DNA of 64,000 nt from Aureispira anguillae (GTDB taxonomy: Bacteria; Bacteroidota; Bacteroidia; Chitinophagales; Saprospiraceae), in assembly GCF_026000115.1 (NCBI RefSeq), contig NZ_AP026867.1:4149716-4213715 (forward strand). Reading direction: 5' to 3'. This document shows, piece after piece, positions 27,739 to 37,026 of this stretch. How positions within the stretch are numbered: position 1 is the first letter of the stretch; each line of letters begins with the position of its first letter. The notes under the pieces were generated by a model. The model was not told where the DNA came from. It saw only the letters and a program-made list of their open reading frames with translations, and ran no database searches. The translations under genes were made by a program, and so were the position numbers.

Positions 27739-29190
27739 TTAATCTACATTATCGTGTAAAAAAGAGTTATTGTCCTTTACTTCGGGTTCATCATCATCCG
27801 AAATTGTCCATTGAGAAACCTTAGAATCTGAAGAATGTTCAACATTATCCAAAGAAATACCCTTGCGGAGGTAAGCTGGTTTGTTTTCCAATTCGTTCAA
27901 AACCTCTGGATTATTCAGTTTTACGCTCAAATTTTTCAACCGTTGTCTGCGTTCTTCCAGTGTTTCTGTTTTTTCTACAATTTTAGGCTCTTCTTTCTGA
28001 ATATTAGGCTTTACAAAGGGTTCTTTTTCAATTGAATACTTCGGCTTGTTACCACTTTGTTTTTTTTTACTAAAATTGAACTCAATTGTCTCAGAGTTAT
28101 CTTCTAAATCCTTGTCAAAAAAGGAAGTTGACGAAGGCTTAGTAGTCGTTCTTTCGTCCTCTTCATCCAAAGAAACACGAACCTTCTTTTCAACAGGACG
28201 TTCTTCTTTAGCAGCTACTTTCTTTACCGTCTGCCCAGTTTCAAAACCAGTTGCGATAACAGTAACAGAAATTTGCTCTCCTAAAGATTCATCAAAACAA
28301 TTCCCCCAGATAAGGTCTGTACCATAACCTGCTTCTTCTTGAACATATTCGGTAATTTCAAATACCTCATCCATGGTTACTTCTTTGGTACCAGAAGTAA
28401 TGTTAAGCAAGATATGTTGAGCTCCTCTAATGTCATTGTCTTCCAACAAAGGAGATTGCAAGGCAGCTTCAACAGCACGAAGTGCTCGATCATCGCCCTC
28501 CATCGTAGCCGTTCCCATAACCGCAACTCCAGAATCACGCATAACCGTGTTAACATCTTCAAAATCGACGTTTACATAACCAGGAACGGTAATAATTTCA
28601 GCAATACCTTTGGCAGCAGTCATCAAGATATCATCAGCCTTAGAAAAAGCTTCACTAAGGTTTAGATTTCCGTGAATCTTACGCAATTTATCATTAGAAA
28701 TCACAATCAAGGTATCCACATTCTTTTTCAACTCTGCTAGACCCTCCATTGCTTGTTTCATACGTCTACGCCCTTCAAAAGTAAAGGGAACCGTAACGAT
28801 TCCTACCGTTAGAATGTCCAATTCTTGAGCAGCCTTAGCAATAACAGGAGCAGCACCAGTTCCAGTTCCACCACCCATTCCTGCTGTAACAAACAGCATT
28901 TTGGTTCCATCATTGAAGTATTGCTTCACATCGTCCAAAGACTCTATGCAAGATTCTCTACCAATGACAGGTTTAGATCCTGCACCACGCCCCTCTGTCA
29001 GGGTTGGTCCCAATTGAATTTTGTTGTGAACCGCACTAAGGTTCATGGCCTGATTATCTGTATTGCAAATAGCAAAGTCAACACCTTCAATACCTTTGTG
29101 GTACATGTAGTTAACCGCATTGCTACCACCACCACCAACTCCAATTACTTTGATTATTGGCTTTGAATCATCTGGCATATCGAATTTCAT
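27739..29190 (-). CDS. ftsZ: Cell division GTPase FtsZ
   Basis: FtsZ polymerises into the cytokinetic ring. The GTPase signature GGGTGTGAAP is at about residues 105-115, with NTDNQAM and the T7-loop region also present. After the core (about residue 320) there is a long charged linker, a KPAYLRKG segment like the conserved FtsZ tail motif, and about 45 further acidic residues. At 483 residues it is longer than E. coli FtsZ, as is usual in Bacteroidota. It is the last gene of the cluster. A hairpin and a likely promoter separate it from ftsA, so it can probably be expressed apart. Confidence 0.98.
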   Translation of the reverse strand: MKFDMPDDSKPIIKVIGVGGGGSNAVNYMYHKGIEGVDFAICNTDNQAMNLSAVHNKIQLGPTLTEGRGAGSKPVIGRESCIESLDDVKQYFNDGTKMLFVTAGMGGGTGTGAAPVIAKAAQELDILTVGIVTVPFTFEGRRRMKQAMEGLAELKKNVDTLIVISNDKLRKIHGNLNLSEAFSKADDILMTAAKGIAEIITVPGYVNVDFEDVNTVMRDSGVAVMGTATMEGDDRALRAVEAALQSPLLEDNDIRGAQHILLNITSGTKEVTMDEVFEITEYVQEEAGYGTDLIWGNCFDESLGEQISVTVIATGFETGQTVKKVAAKEERPVEKKVRVSLDEEDERTTTKPSSTSFFDKDLEDNSETIEFNFSKKKQSGNKPKYSIEKEPFVKPNIQKEEPKIVEKTETLEERRQRLKNLSVKLNNPEVLNELENKPAYLRKGISLDNVEHSSDSKVSQWTISDDDEPEVKDNNSFLHDNVD

Positions 29191-29281
29191 AATAATTACC
29201 TTTATGTTACAAGTTCGAGGGCTTGCGCCAATACGGATTATAGGGACAACCCTTCTCCGCTTTAAAATTTCATTTAAACTA

Positions 29282-29289
29282 CAAATATA
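29282..29289 (-). promoter_or_regulatory. Likely -7 element of an internal ftsZ promoter
   Basis: On the minus strand the sequence reads TATATTTG, an exact TAnnTTTG, about 92-99 bp before the ftsZ ATG and just after the ftsA hairpin. I see no good -33 TTTG at the expected spacing, so the call is tentative. Confidence 0.5.
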
Positions 29290-29312
29290 AAAATTCTCTG
29301 AGAGAATCCTTA

Positions 29313-29351
29313 ATTAAGAATTAAGAATGTTTTTAATTCTTAATTCTTAAT
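29313..29351 (-). terminator. Perfect 16-bp hairpin between ftsA and ftsZ
   Basis: Arms at 29313-29328 and 29336-29351 are exact complements with a seven-base loop, starting 3 bp after the ftsA stop. No T run follows on the minus strand. It may terminate part of the transcripts or protect an mRNA 3' end. A smaller palindrome, ATTCTCTGAGAGAAT, lies just beyond. Confidence 0.6.
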
Positions 29352-29354
29352 CGG

Positions 29355-30668
29355 CTAAAGGTCACCATCTGGCTCAGCTTCAAACCACTCTTTGGTGCGT
29401 TTAAATATTTTTTCATACCATTTGTTCCCTTCCTCTACTTCTACTGTTTGTTTGCTTTGAGTAGCAGGAACCGCATTGGAACTATAGTCTGAAGAACTTT
29501 CGTAGTTATAACCACGTTGCAATTCTTTAAATCCATTTAGGATTAGCCCTATGCTAGTAGCATAGATCGGGCTCGTAATTTCTTGGTCATAACCATGAGC
29601 TAGGCGTTCTGTTGGGATTCCCATACGAGCAGACATTCCTGTGTGCAATTCTACCAAATCGGTAATATTGCGCAACAAGGCACCACCACCCGTTAGAACA
29701 ATTCCACCAATTAGCTTACGCTCATAACCTGAACGGCGGATTTCCCAATAAATTAAATCCAAAATTTCTTCTACTCGTGCTTGAATGATGCGTGCCAAAT
29801 TAATTTCAGAAATTTCTTTGTGTGAACGCCCTCTCAAACCAGGAATTGTAATGATTCTATTTTCAGAAACAGCATTTGCCATAGCACCGCCAAACTTTAC
29901 TTTTAATTTTTCAGCTTGGTGTCCCATCACATTGCAGCCTTCTTTGATGTCCTTCGTGATAATATTTCCCCCCAAAGGCACCACTGCCGTATGACGGATA
30001 ATACCCTCGTGAAAAATCGCCAAATCGGTAGTTCCTCCTCCAATATCAACCAAAGCAACCCCAGCCTCCATTTCTTCTTCGCTCAAAACAGAAGAAGAAG
30101 AAGCAATCGGTTCTAAGGCCAAAGAGGCCATTTCTAAGCCTGCCTTTTGTACACACTTAGCTATATTTTTGGTAGCTGTTGTTTGTCCTGTAATAATGTG
30201 GAAATTTGCTTCCAAACGAATTCCAGACATTCCAATAGGATCAACAATGCCTTGCTCATTATCCACAATATATTCTTGAGGAATTACATGGATAATTTTG
30301 TCACCAGGAGGCAAAACCAACTTATACATATCTGAGATCAAATCATCAATATCCTCTTGAGAGATTTCATCGTGCAAGCTATCACGAGTCAAAATACCAC
30401 GGTGTTGCAAACTCTTGATGTGTTGTCCTGCAATCCCTACATTAACAACGCCAATTTCTACTCCCGAACGACGTTCTGCCTCAGCAATGGCATCAGAAAT
30501 AGCCTTCACCGTTTTTTCAATGTTAGACACCACACCTCTTAAAACACCCACTGATTCTACTTTACCAGTTCCAAGTATTTCTAATTTGCCATGCTTGTCC
30601 TTGCGCCCTACCATAGCGCAAATTTTGGTAGTTCCTATGTCTAAAGCGACAACAATTTGATTTTCCAT
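29355..30668 (-). CDS. ftsA: Cell division protein FtsA
   Basis: FtsA is the actin-like protein that tethers FtsZ filaments to the membrane. The ATG at 30668 (MENQIVVALDIGTTKIC) is chosen; the longer frame begins with TTG. Visible motifs are the ATP-binding ALDIGTTK near the start, VDIGGGTTDLAIF in the middle, and IVLTGGGALLRN towards the end. The C-terminus carries an amphipathic membrane-binding helix (WYEKIFKRTKEWFE). It follows ftsQ with a 86-bp gap. Confidence 0.97.
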   Translation of the reverse strand: MENQIVVALDIGTTKICAMVGRKDKHGKLEILGTGKVESVGVLRGVVSNIEKTVKAISDAIAEAERRSGVEIGVVNVGIAGQHIKSLQHRGILTRDSLHDEISQEDIDDLISDMYKLVLPPGDKIIHVIPQEYIVDNEQGIVDPIGMSGIRLEANFHIITGQTTATKNIAKCVQKAGLEMASLALEPIASSSSVLSEEEMEAGVALVDIGGGTTDLAIFHEGIIRHTAVVPLGGNIITKDIKEGCNVMGHQAEKLKVKFGGAMANAVSENRIITIPGLRGRSHKEISEINLARIIQARVEEILDLIYWEIRRSGYERKLIGGIVLTGGGALLRNITDLVELHTGMSARMGIPTERLAHGYDQEITSPIYATSIGLILNGFKELQRGYNYESSSDYSSNAVPATQSKQTVEVEEGNKWYEKIFKRTKEWFEAEPDGDL

Positions 30669-30754
30669 AATAATCCGCAATTTATTTGGTTTCTTTATCT
30701 TTTTTGTTTTGAGTAGTCATCAAGGCAAAACCTTAAGACAACATTTCTTTTGTA

Positions 30755-31552
30755 TCATCTTTTTTTGGCCACTACCTGACCTTTGAAAGCCAAGTTAATG
30801 GTCTTAAATTTACTCCATCCCTCTACAGGCAATCCATCGTGGTAAAACACCTCCAAACGATGAAACTTGTCTTCTATATCTTCATCAGGAGCCCCAAACT
30901 TAATTTTATGATCTCCCAACTTCGGAATCAAAGTAGCTTCGCCACTATGATCAATATGTATTTGTTCGAATTGAGCCTTCCAAAATGGGTGTTGCTCAAT
31001 AAATTGAATCAACTTAAAGGTTCTATTTAGACGATGATGAGGAATATTTAAATAATTATCATCAAAATGTCCAATTTTGCCAGTTACCACCATAACTCTT
31101 GCTGTGAACTTAGGAGAAGTTCTAACCCTTGCCCCATCCTCGTCCAGATAATAACTAGGGTCCTCCTCGTCCATAATTCGTGCAATTGGGACACGCTGCT
31201 CGATCGTAATGTGAACATTATTTAAAGCATCAATATAAACATCTGCATTTTTAATAAAGATGTCCGACTCTAGCACTTCTTCAACTTCCTCAATATCGAT
31301 CAACTCCAAAGGCTGTCCTACAATAGCATGCCTAAATTCACGAAATAAAATTTCTGTCACATCTCGCTCTCTTACAAATTTATTTTGCACCTCATTTTCA
31401 ACAATTGTAATGGTCAATCCATCTTCTCCAACAACGCTCTTTTTGCGATATTGAACCGCTGCTATCACCAATAATAAAACAGCAAGCCCCCCTACTATCA
31501 ATGATAGTCGCTTAATAATCCATGACATTCTTTTGGGGTGCACGTTCATCAT
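30755..31552 (-). CDS. ftsQ: Cell division protein FtsQ/DivIB
   Basis: The 265-residue protein has a short cytoplasmic N-terminus, one membrane helix (about residues 13-32), a POTRA-like region with IEQRVPIARI (about residues 110-120) and a beta domain ending in FKTINLAFKGQVVAKKR. FtsQ links early and late division proteins in the periplasm. Position between murC and ftsA agrees with the assignment, which sequence alone would make less firm since the family is poorly conserved. Confidence 0.93.
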   Translation of the reverse strand: MMNVHPKRMSWIIKRLSLIVGGLAVLLLVIAAVQYRKKSVVGEDGLTITIVENEVQNKFVRERDVTEILFREFRHAIVGQPLELIDIEEVEEVLESDIFIKNADVYIDALNNVHITIEQRVPIARIMDEEDPSYYLDEDGARVRTSPKFTARVMVVTGKIGHFDDNYLNIPHHRLNRTFKLIQFIEQHPFWKAQFEQIHIDHSGEATLIPKLGDHKIKFGAPDEDIEDKFHRLEVFYHDGLPVEGWSKFKTINLAFKGQVVAKKR

Positions 31553-31656
31553 TTGCTTTTCTTATTTTGTATTTTTTATATTATAATTAATCTAAAAATT
31601 TGAACTCTATATATTATGTTACAAATCTTTAAATAGTTCCTTTAAATTTTAATTTT

Positions 31657-33006
31657 TTAGTTTTTAGCCAATATTTTTACAATATCAGGCACTAAAACCC
31701 CAATATCACCTGCTCCTAAGGTCATTAAAACCTCTATTTCTTTTGCTGCTAACGTCTCTAAAAGTGTTTCTTTTTTCTGCAACACTTTATTCTTATTTTG
31801 CATTTTATCAAAAATAATTGCCGAAGTAACCCCTTCTATAGGCAGCTCTCTAGCAGGATAAATATCCAACAAAATAACCTCATCCAAAGCGTCTAAAGCA
31901 GCCGCAAACTCTTGAGCAAAATCCTTTGTTCTAGAATACAAATGAGGCTGAAAAACTGCTGTTATTTGCCGATCTGGATACAAATTTCTAGCTGCGCCAA
32001 TGGCTGCTTTTAGTTCTTCAGGGTGATGGGCATAATCATCGATATAAACTTGATTGGCACTAGTATATTTGAACTCAAATCTGCGCTTAATTCCCTTAAA
32101 AGAAAGCAAGGCTTCACGAATTTTATCTTCTTCACAATTTAATTGTTTAGCCACTGCAATTGCAGCCGTTGCATTCAACACATTGTGATGTCCTGGCAAG
32201 CTAAATTTTAAGTTTTTTAACACGGTTCCCATCCCCTCCCAATCAAAAATAAAATAAGGCGCTTCTGCTCGAATATTCGTTGCACGAATACCTCCCTCCT
32301 CTATGCCATAATTTTCCAATTGAAGGTGATCTTTTTTTCGATCTTTTAATGGCAAATCATATTTGTAATAAACCGTATGATTAACCTGATTGACATAATC
32401 AAAAAAAGTTTGGTGCATGGCTTCCTTATTGCCATAAATATCCAAATGATCTGCATCCATGGATGTAACAATTGCCAACTCTGGATTTAACTGCAAAAAA
32501 GAACGATCAAACTCATCTGCTTCCATGACCACCCAATCTGACTTTCCTGCAACAAAATTAGAATTAAAATTCTCAGCAATTCCTCCCAAAAAAGCAGTAC
32601 AATCAATCCCACAAGTACGCAACAGATGAGTTAAAATAGCACTAGTTGTTGTTTTGCCATGTGTTCCTGCCACTCCAATTGTTTTCCGATTTCTGGAAAC
32701 AATTCCCAATACTTCTGCTCGTTTTTTGACTGGATAGCCTTGCTCCAAGAAATACGTCAATTCTTGATGCGTTTTTGGAATAGCTGGCGTATAAACCACC
32801 AAATCAATCCCATTTGGAATTAGAGATACATTATCTTCATAATGAATCTTCATTCCTTCTTGTTCCAATGTTTTTGTAAGAACTGTTTCTACTTTATCGT
32901 ACCCAAAGATCTCTATTCCCAAGCTATTAAAATAGCGTGCCAAAGCACTCATTCCAATTCCTCCAATCCCTACAAAATAGATTTTTTTAAGTCCGTCTAA
33001 TTTCAT
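31657..33006 (-). CDS. murC: UDP-N-acetylmuramate--L-alanine ligase
   Basis: MurC adds L-alanine to UDP-MurNAc, the first peptide step of peptidoglycan synthesis. The 449-residue enzyme has the N-terminal FVGIGGIGMSALARYF Rossmann motif, the ATP-binding VAGTHGKTTTSAILTHLL and the C-terminal IDDYAHHPEELKAAI that is specific for MurC. It lies 39 bp after ftsW. The murG gene expected between these two is missing. Confidence 0.98.
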   Translation of the reverse strand: MKLDGLKKIYFVGIGGIGMSALARYFNSLGIEIFGYDKVETVLTKTLEQEGMKIHYEDNVSLIPNGIDLVVYTPAIPKTHQELTYFLEQGYPVKKRAEVLGIVSRNRKTIGVAGTHGKTTTSAILTHLLRTCGIDCTAFLGGIAENFNSNFVAGKSDWVVMEADEFDRSFLQLNPELAIVTSMDADHLDIYGNKEAMHQTFFDYVNQVNHTVYYKYDLPLKDRKKDHLQLENYGIEEGGIRATNIRAEAPYFIFDWEGMGTVLKNLKFSLPGHHNVLNATAAIAVAKQLNCEEDKIREALLSFKGIKRRFEFKYTSANQVYIDDYAHHPEELKAAIGAARNLYPDRQITAVFQPHLYSRTKDFAQEFAAALDALDEVILLDIYPARELPIEGVTSAIIFDKMQNKNKVLQKKETLLETLAAKEIEVLMTLGAGDIGVLVPDIVKILAKN

Positions 33007-33045
33007 TTTTTATCATTAAAAGATTGTGCCTATAATTCGTCTTCT

Positions 33046-34224
33046 TTAACTGTCCAAAGCGACTTGATTTGCATCATTTGTTTTGGAGCCTTCTCCCACA
33101 CTTGTTTCTATATATTTGCTAACACTAAGAATAATTCCTAAGGAAATTCCTGTAAATAAAAGCGAAGTTCCCCCCATGCTTACAAATGGCAACGTTAGCC
33201 CTGTTACTGGCAACAAATTCACATTAACCGCCATGTGTACAAAGGCCTGAATGACCAAACTAAAACACAAACCTAAAGCTAACATCGCTCCAAATGCTTT
33301 GGGGCTACGGGTTACCAAACGAATGCAACGCAATAATAAAGTAATATAAAGTCCAATGATTACCATTGCTCCAACCGTTCCATATTCTTCTACGATAACA
33401 CAAAAGATATAATCAGAATAAGAGTGTGGCAAAAAATGCGCTTGCTGTGCATTTCCTGGCCCTACGCCCAAAAAGCCTCCTTGTGCAATGGCCATTTGCG
33501 CCTGTTCTACCTGAAACTGATCTCCTGTTGTTCCCAACCAAAAATCCCTCAAACGACTAATCCATGTTCCAACTCGTATAGAATCGGGGAAAAACTCAGA
33601 AAGCATAATCAAAATAGCAAAAGCTCCTACTCCTAACATCATTAAGGAAAATACATTCCTCATTTCTACTCGACCAATAAACATTAATAGGACACAAGTA
33701 AAAAATAAAATTAAGGCAGAAGACAAATCAGAAGGTGCTATTAAGCCACAAACTAACAACACAGGAATGATTAATTCTCCTAACGCTACCTTTTTGCTCT
33801 GCATCAACGACAAGGTTCTAGCCGTGTACATAATTAACGCAATCTTGGCAAAATCTGAGGTTTGAAACGTCACCCCAATAAAAGGAATTTTAATCCAACG
33901 AGTTGCCTGATTTAAGGTTTCCCCCAATAATTGGGTATAAACCAGCAAAGGAACTGCTATGACCAGAAAAATAACCGATAATCGCCCATATTTCACATAA
34001 TTTACCATGTGGCAAATATAAATCAATAGCATAGCTGCACAGAGCAAAACAATATGCTTTACCAAAAATGATTCTGTATCCACTCCTGTACGTAATGCCA
34101 AAGCCTCTGCTGAACTATAAACAGTTAGCACGGAAAATATAGCTAGTAAACCAATGACCAACCATATTACTTTGTCGCCTTGTAAAAGTGCGCCGACTTT
34201 GGTTTGTATAAATTTTACGTCCAT
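33046..34224 (-). CDS. ftsW: Lipid II-linked peptidoglycan glycosyltransferase FtsW
   Basis: The 392-residue polytopic membrane protein belongs to the SEDS family and polymerises septal glycan strands with FtsI. Visible features are about ten hydrophobic segments, the long extracellular loop with TWISRLRDFW and GDQFQVEQAQMAIAQGG, and the C-terminal signature VNLLPVTGLTLPFVSMGGTS. It sits between murD and murC. Confidence 0.95.
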   Translation of the reverse strand: MDVKFIQTKVGALLQGDKVIWLVIGLLAIFSVLTVYSSAEALALRTGVDTESFLVKHIVLLCAAMLLIYICHMVNYVKYGRLSVIFLVIAVPLLVYTQLLGETLNQATRWIKIPFIGVTFQTSDFAKIALIMYTARTLSLMQSKKVALGELIIPVLLVCGLIAPSDLSSALILFFTCVLLMFIGRVEMRNVFSLMMLGVGAFAILIMLSEFFPDSIRVGTWISRLRDFWLGTTGDQFQVEQAQMAIAQGGFLGVGPGNAQQAHFLPHSYSDYIFCVIVEEYGTVGAMVIIGLYITLLLRCIRLVTRSPKAFGAMLALGLCFSLVIQAFVHMAVNVNLLPVTGLTLPFVSMGGTSLLFTGISLGIILSVSKYIETSVGEGSKTNDANQVALDS

Positions 34225-34275
34225 TATTTATTTTTAATCCTCTGCCAATTTTTAGCTGAGTAATGTTATTTTGTA

Positions 34276-35688
34276 TCAATTGTCCGATTGATGGTCAACT
34301 GGATTCATGTTAATATTGAGGGTTAAATTCACCTGTATGCCCTCTGTCATAATTTTGTGCTGTTCGAACAATAAATCTTTAAATTGATTGCCTCTTGCTT
34401 TGTAATTTTCGAATAGATCAAAACTAGAACAAGCAGGTGCCAATAAAACAGCATCCCCTGGCTCTGCATACAAACTAGCGATCTTTAAGGCCTCTCCCAT
34501 ACTTCTGGATTCTACAATAATCTCATGAATGGGCTCAAAAGCTTTTTGTATCAAACTATTGTCCTTTCCTAAACAAACAATAGCACGAACTTTTTCTTTG
34601 ACCAAAGCAAATAAAGAAGTATAGTCATTGCCTTTATCTATACCGCCAACAATCCATACAATAGGTTTATCCATCGCTTCCAAAGCGTAATAAACAGCAT
34701 CTACATTGGTTGCTTTACTATCGTTAATGTATTCCACTTCGTTAAGGACAATAACCGATTCTAAACGATGGGGCTCATTTTCAAAGGTGCGAAGTCCTTC
34801 CATGATAGTCTCATTAGAAATTCCCATTTTGTTAGCCGCTCGAATGGCACAATGAATGTTAAAATAATTGTGTCGCCCCTTAATTGTCAAGGCAGATATT
34901 GGCATTTTAAAAGCGATTTCTGGCACGGTCAACCATTCTGTTTCTTGCTCCTCTTTTCCTATAGACACAGGAATTAGAGCTCGTTCTTCTCCCTTATAAT
35001 AATGTTCAAACCCATATTGAATGTTATGATCTGCTTTGTTGTATATAAAAACTTGTTCTGCATGATCATTTTGTACAATTCTAAATTTAGAAGCAATGTA
35101 TTGTTCTAATTTATAATCGTATCGATCCAAATGATCAGGAGTTATATTTAACAATACTGCTATTGCTGGATTAAAAGTAGTCATGTTGTCCAATTGAAAA
35201 CTACTTACTTCTACCACATAAAAAGCACAATCTTTTTGAGCGATTTGTTTTGCCAAACTAAAACCTATGTTTCCTGCAATTCCTACGTCTAAACCAGCTA
35301 CCGCCAAAATATGATGAATTAATCTTGTCGTTGTGGTTTTTCCATTGCTTCCTGTTATTGCTATAATTTTAGCCTTGGTATAACGGCTTGCAAATTCCAA
35401 CTCATCGATTAACTCGATGCCCTTTTCTTTTAATTCCTGAATAAAATCGATATGATCTGGAATACCAGGGCTTTTAATAATTAGATCCGCTGTCTCTAAA
35501 ATGCGCTGTTTGCTATGTCCTCCCTCTTCATAAGCAATCCCTTCCTCGTTCAATCTTTTTTTATATACCTCGGCAATTTGCCCTGCATCAGAAACAAACA
35601 CAGCAAATCCTTCCTTTTGAGCAAGCATAGCTGCCCCTACCCCACTCTCGCCAGCACCTAATATTACTATGTTTTTTACCTTGCTCAT
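34276..35688 (-). CDS. murD: UDP-N-acetylmuramoylalanine--D-glutamate ligase
   Basis: MurD adds D-glutamate to UDP-MurNAc-L-Ala. The 470-residue enzyme shows the N-terminal GAGESGVGAAMLA dinucleotide-type motif, the ATP-binding ITGSNGKTTTTRLIHHIL, and the EYINDSKATNVDA and LLAPACSSFDLFENYKARG segments of the family. It has a short extra C-terminal tail of about 20 residues. It starts 10 bp after the mraY stop codon. Confidence 0.97.
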   Translation of the reverse strand: MSKVKNIVILGAGESGVGAAMLAQKEGFAVFVSDAGQIAEVYKKRLNEEGIAYEEGGHSKQRILETADLIIKSPGIPDHIDFIQELKEKGIELIDELEFASRYTKAKIIAITGSNGKTTTTRLIHHILAVAGLDVGIAGNIGFSLAKQIAQKDCAFYVVEVSSFQLDNMTTFNPAIAVLLNITPDHLDRYDYKLEQYIASKFRIVQNDHAEQVFIYNKADHNIQYGFEHYYKGEERALIPVSIGKEEQETEWLTVPEIAFKMPISALTIKGRHNYFNIHCAIRAANKMGISNETIMEGLRTFENEPHRLESVIVLNEVEYINDSKATNVDAVYYALEAMDKPIVWIVGGIDKGNDYTSLFALVKEKVRAIVCLGKDNSLIQKAFEPIHEIIVESRSMGEALKIASLYAEPGDAVLLAPACSSFDLFENYKARGNQFKDLLFEQHKIMTEGIQVNLTLNINMNPVDHQSDN

Positions 35689-35698
35689 GCTTTTTATA

Positions 35699-36952
35699 TT
35701 ATCTAACCTTCAATGTTATAATTGTTAATACCGCCAAGAACACCCCAACAATCCAAAATCTAGCAACAATTTTAGATTCGTGCATTCCCTTCTTCTGAAA
35801 ATGGTGGTGCAAAGGAGACATCAAGAAAATGCGCTTCCCTGTTCCAGTTTTCTTTTTGGTATATTTAAAATAACTTACTTGCAGCATCACAGACAGGTTT
35901 TCTGCCACAAAAATGCCACACAACAATGGAATTAATAATTCCTTGCGAATCATAATGGCTAAGGCCGCTATAATTCCCCCCAATGCCAAACTCCCCGTAT
36001 CCCCCATAAATACTTCTGCTGGATAGGCATTGTACCACAAAAAGCCAATACAAGCCCCCAAAAAACAAGCAGAAAAAACAACCAACTCCCCCACATGAGG
36101 TACATAAAGTACTCCCAAGTATTCTGCTAAAACATTATTTCCTGACACATAAGCAAACAAGCCTAATACTGCACCAATAATAGCCGAAGTTCCTGCTGCC
36201 AAGCCATCAATCCCATCGGTTAAGTTCGCAGCATTTGATACCGCAGTCATAATAACGATAACAAAAGGTACAAAAATTAACCAAACCCAATATTTAGCAT
36301 TCTCTCCTAGAAACCACAAGAAGTACTGATAGTCAAACTCATTCCCTTTAAAAAAAGGCACATTTGTCATGGTTGTTTTGACATAATACATATCTTCCTT
36401 GTAGGTTATTTTATCCCCATTGCTATTTCTAGCAAATCGCTCTACAGGTACAGTTTTTACAATTTCATAACCATATTCCTTTGCTGTTGCCTGATCTACT
36501 CGAACAACTACATCATCATGAAACAACATCACAGAACCAATAATAGCCCCTAAGACTACTTGCCCCAAGATCTTGTAACGCCCCGCCAAGCCATCTTTCC
36601 CCTTGGTCAGTTTCATATAATCATCTACAAAACCAACCGTCCCCATAAATAGGGTGGTTAGCAACATCATTTGAATGTAAACATTCGTCAAATCTGCCAA
36701 TAATAAACAAGGCACTAAAATAGCCATGTGAATCATTAGCCCCCCCATCGTAGGAGTTTTGGCTTTCGTTTCCTCCCCTGGTAAACCCAATGCTCGCTGC
36801 TTTTCAATAATTTGCATTCGCTGAATCAATCCAATAATTTTTTTGCCAAAAACCAAGGTAATTAACAGCGAAATTAAAACAGCTATACCCGCTCGAAAAG
36901 TCAAGTATTGAAAAAGTCTAACATCCAGTATTTCAGCTAACCAGTATAACAT
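35699..36952 (-). CDS. mraY: Phospho-N-acetylmuramoyl-pentapeptide transferase
   Basis: MraY makes lipid I by moving phospho-MurNAc-pentapeptide to undecaprenyl phosphate in the inner membrane. Family motifs are TPTMGG, VDDYMKL, NLTDGIDGLA and the C-terminal SPLHHHFQKKG. At 417 residues it is longer than the E. coli enzyme because of a soluble insertion of about 60 residues (about 170-225), as is common in Bacteroidota. Confidence 0.98.
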   Translation of the reverse strand: MLYWLAEILDVRLFQYLTFRAGIAVLISLLITLVFGKKIIGLIQRMQIIEKQRALGLPGEETKAKTPTMGGLMIHMAILVPCLLLADLTNVYIQMMLLTTLFMGTVGFVDDYMKLTKGKDGLAGRYKILGQVVLGAIIGSVMLFHDDVVVRVDQATAKEYGYEIVKTVPVERFARNSNGDKITYKEDMYYVKTTMTNVPFFKGNEFDYQYFLWFLGENAKYWVWLIFVPFVIVIMTAVSNAANLTDGIDGLAAGTSAIIGAVLGLFAYVSGNNVLAEYLGVLYVPHVGELVVFSACFLGACIGFLWYNAYPAEVFMGDTGSLALGGIIAALAIMIRKELLIPLLCGIFVAENLSVMLQVSYFKYTKKKTGTGKRIFLMSPLHHHFQKKGMHESKIVARFWIVGVFLAVLTIITLKVR

Positions 36953-37026
36953 TATTCTATTAATTTGAAGATTTCCTTATTTAAAATTACGAGCCGATTA
37001 CAGCAAGTCTTTATTATCTAATTCCA

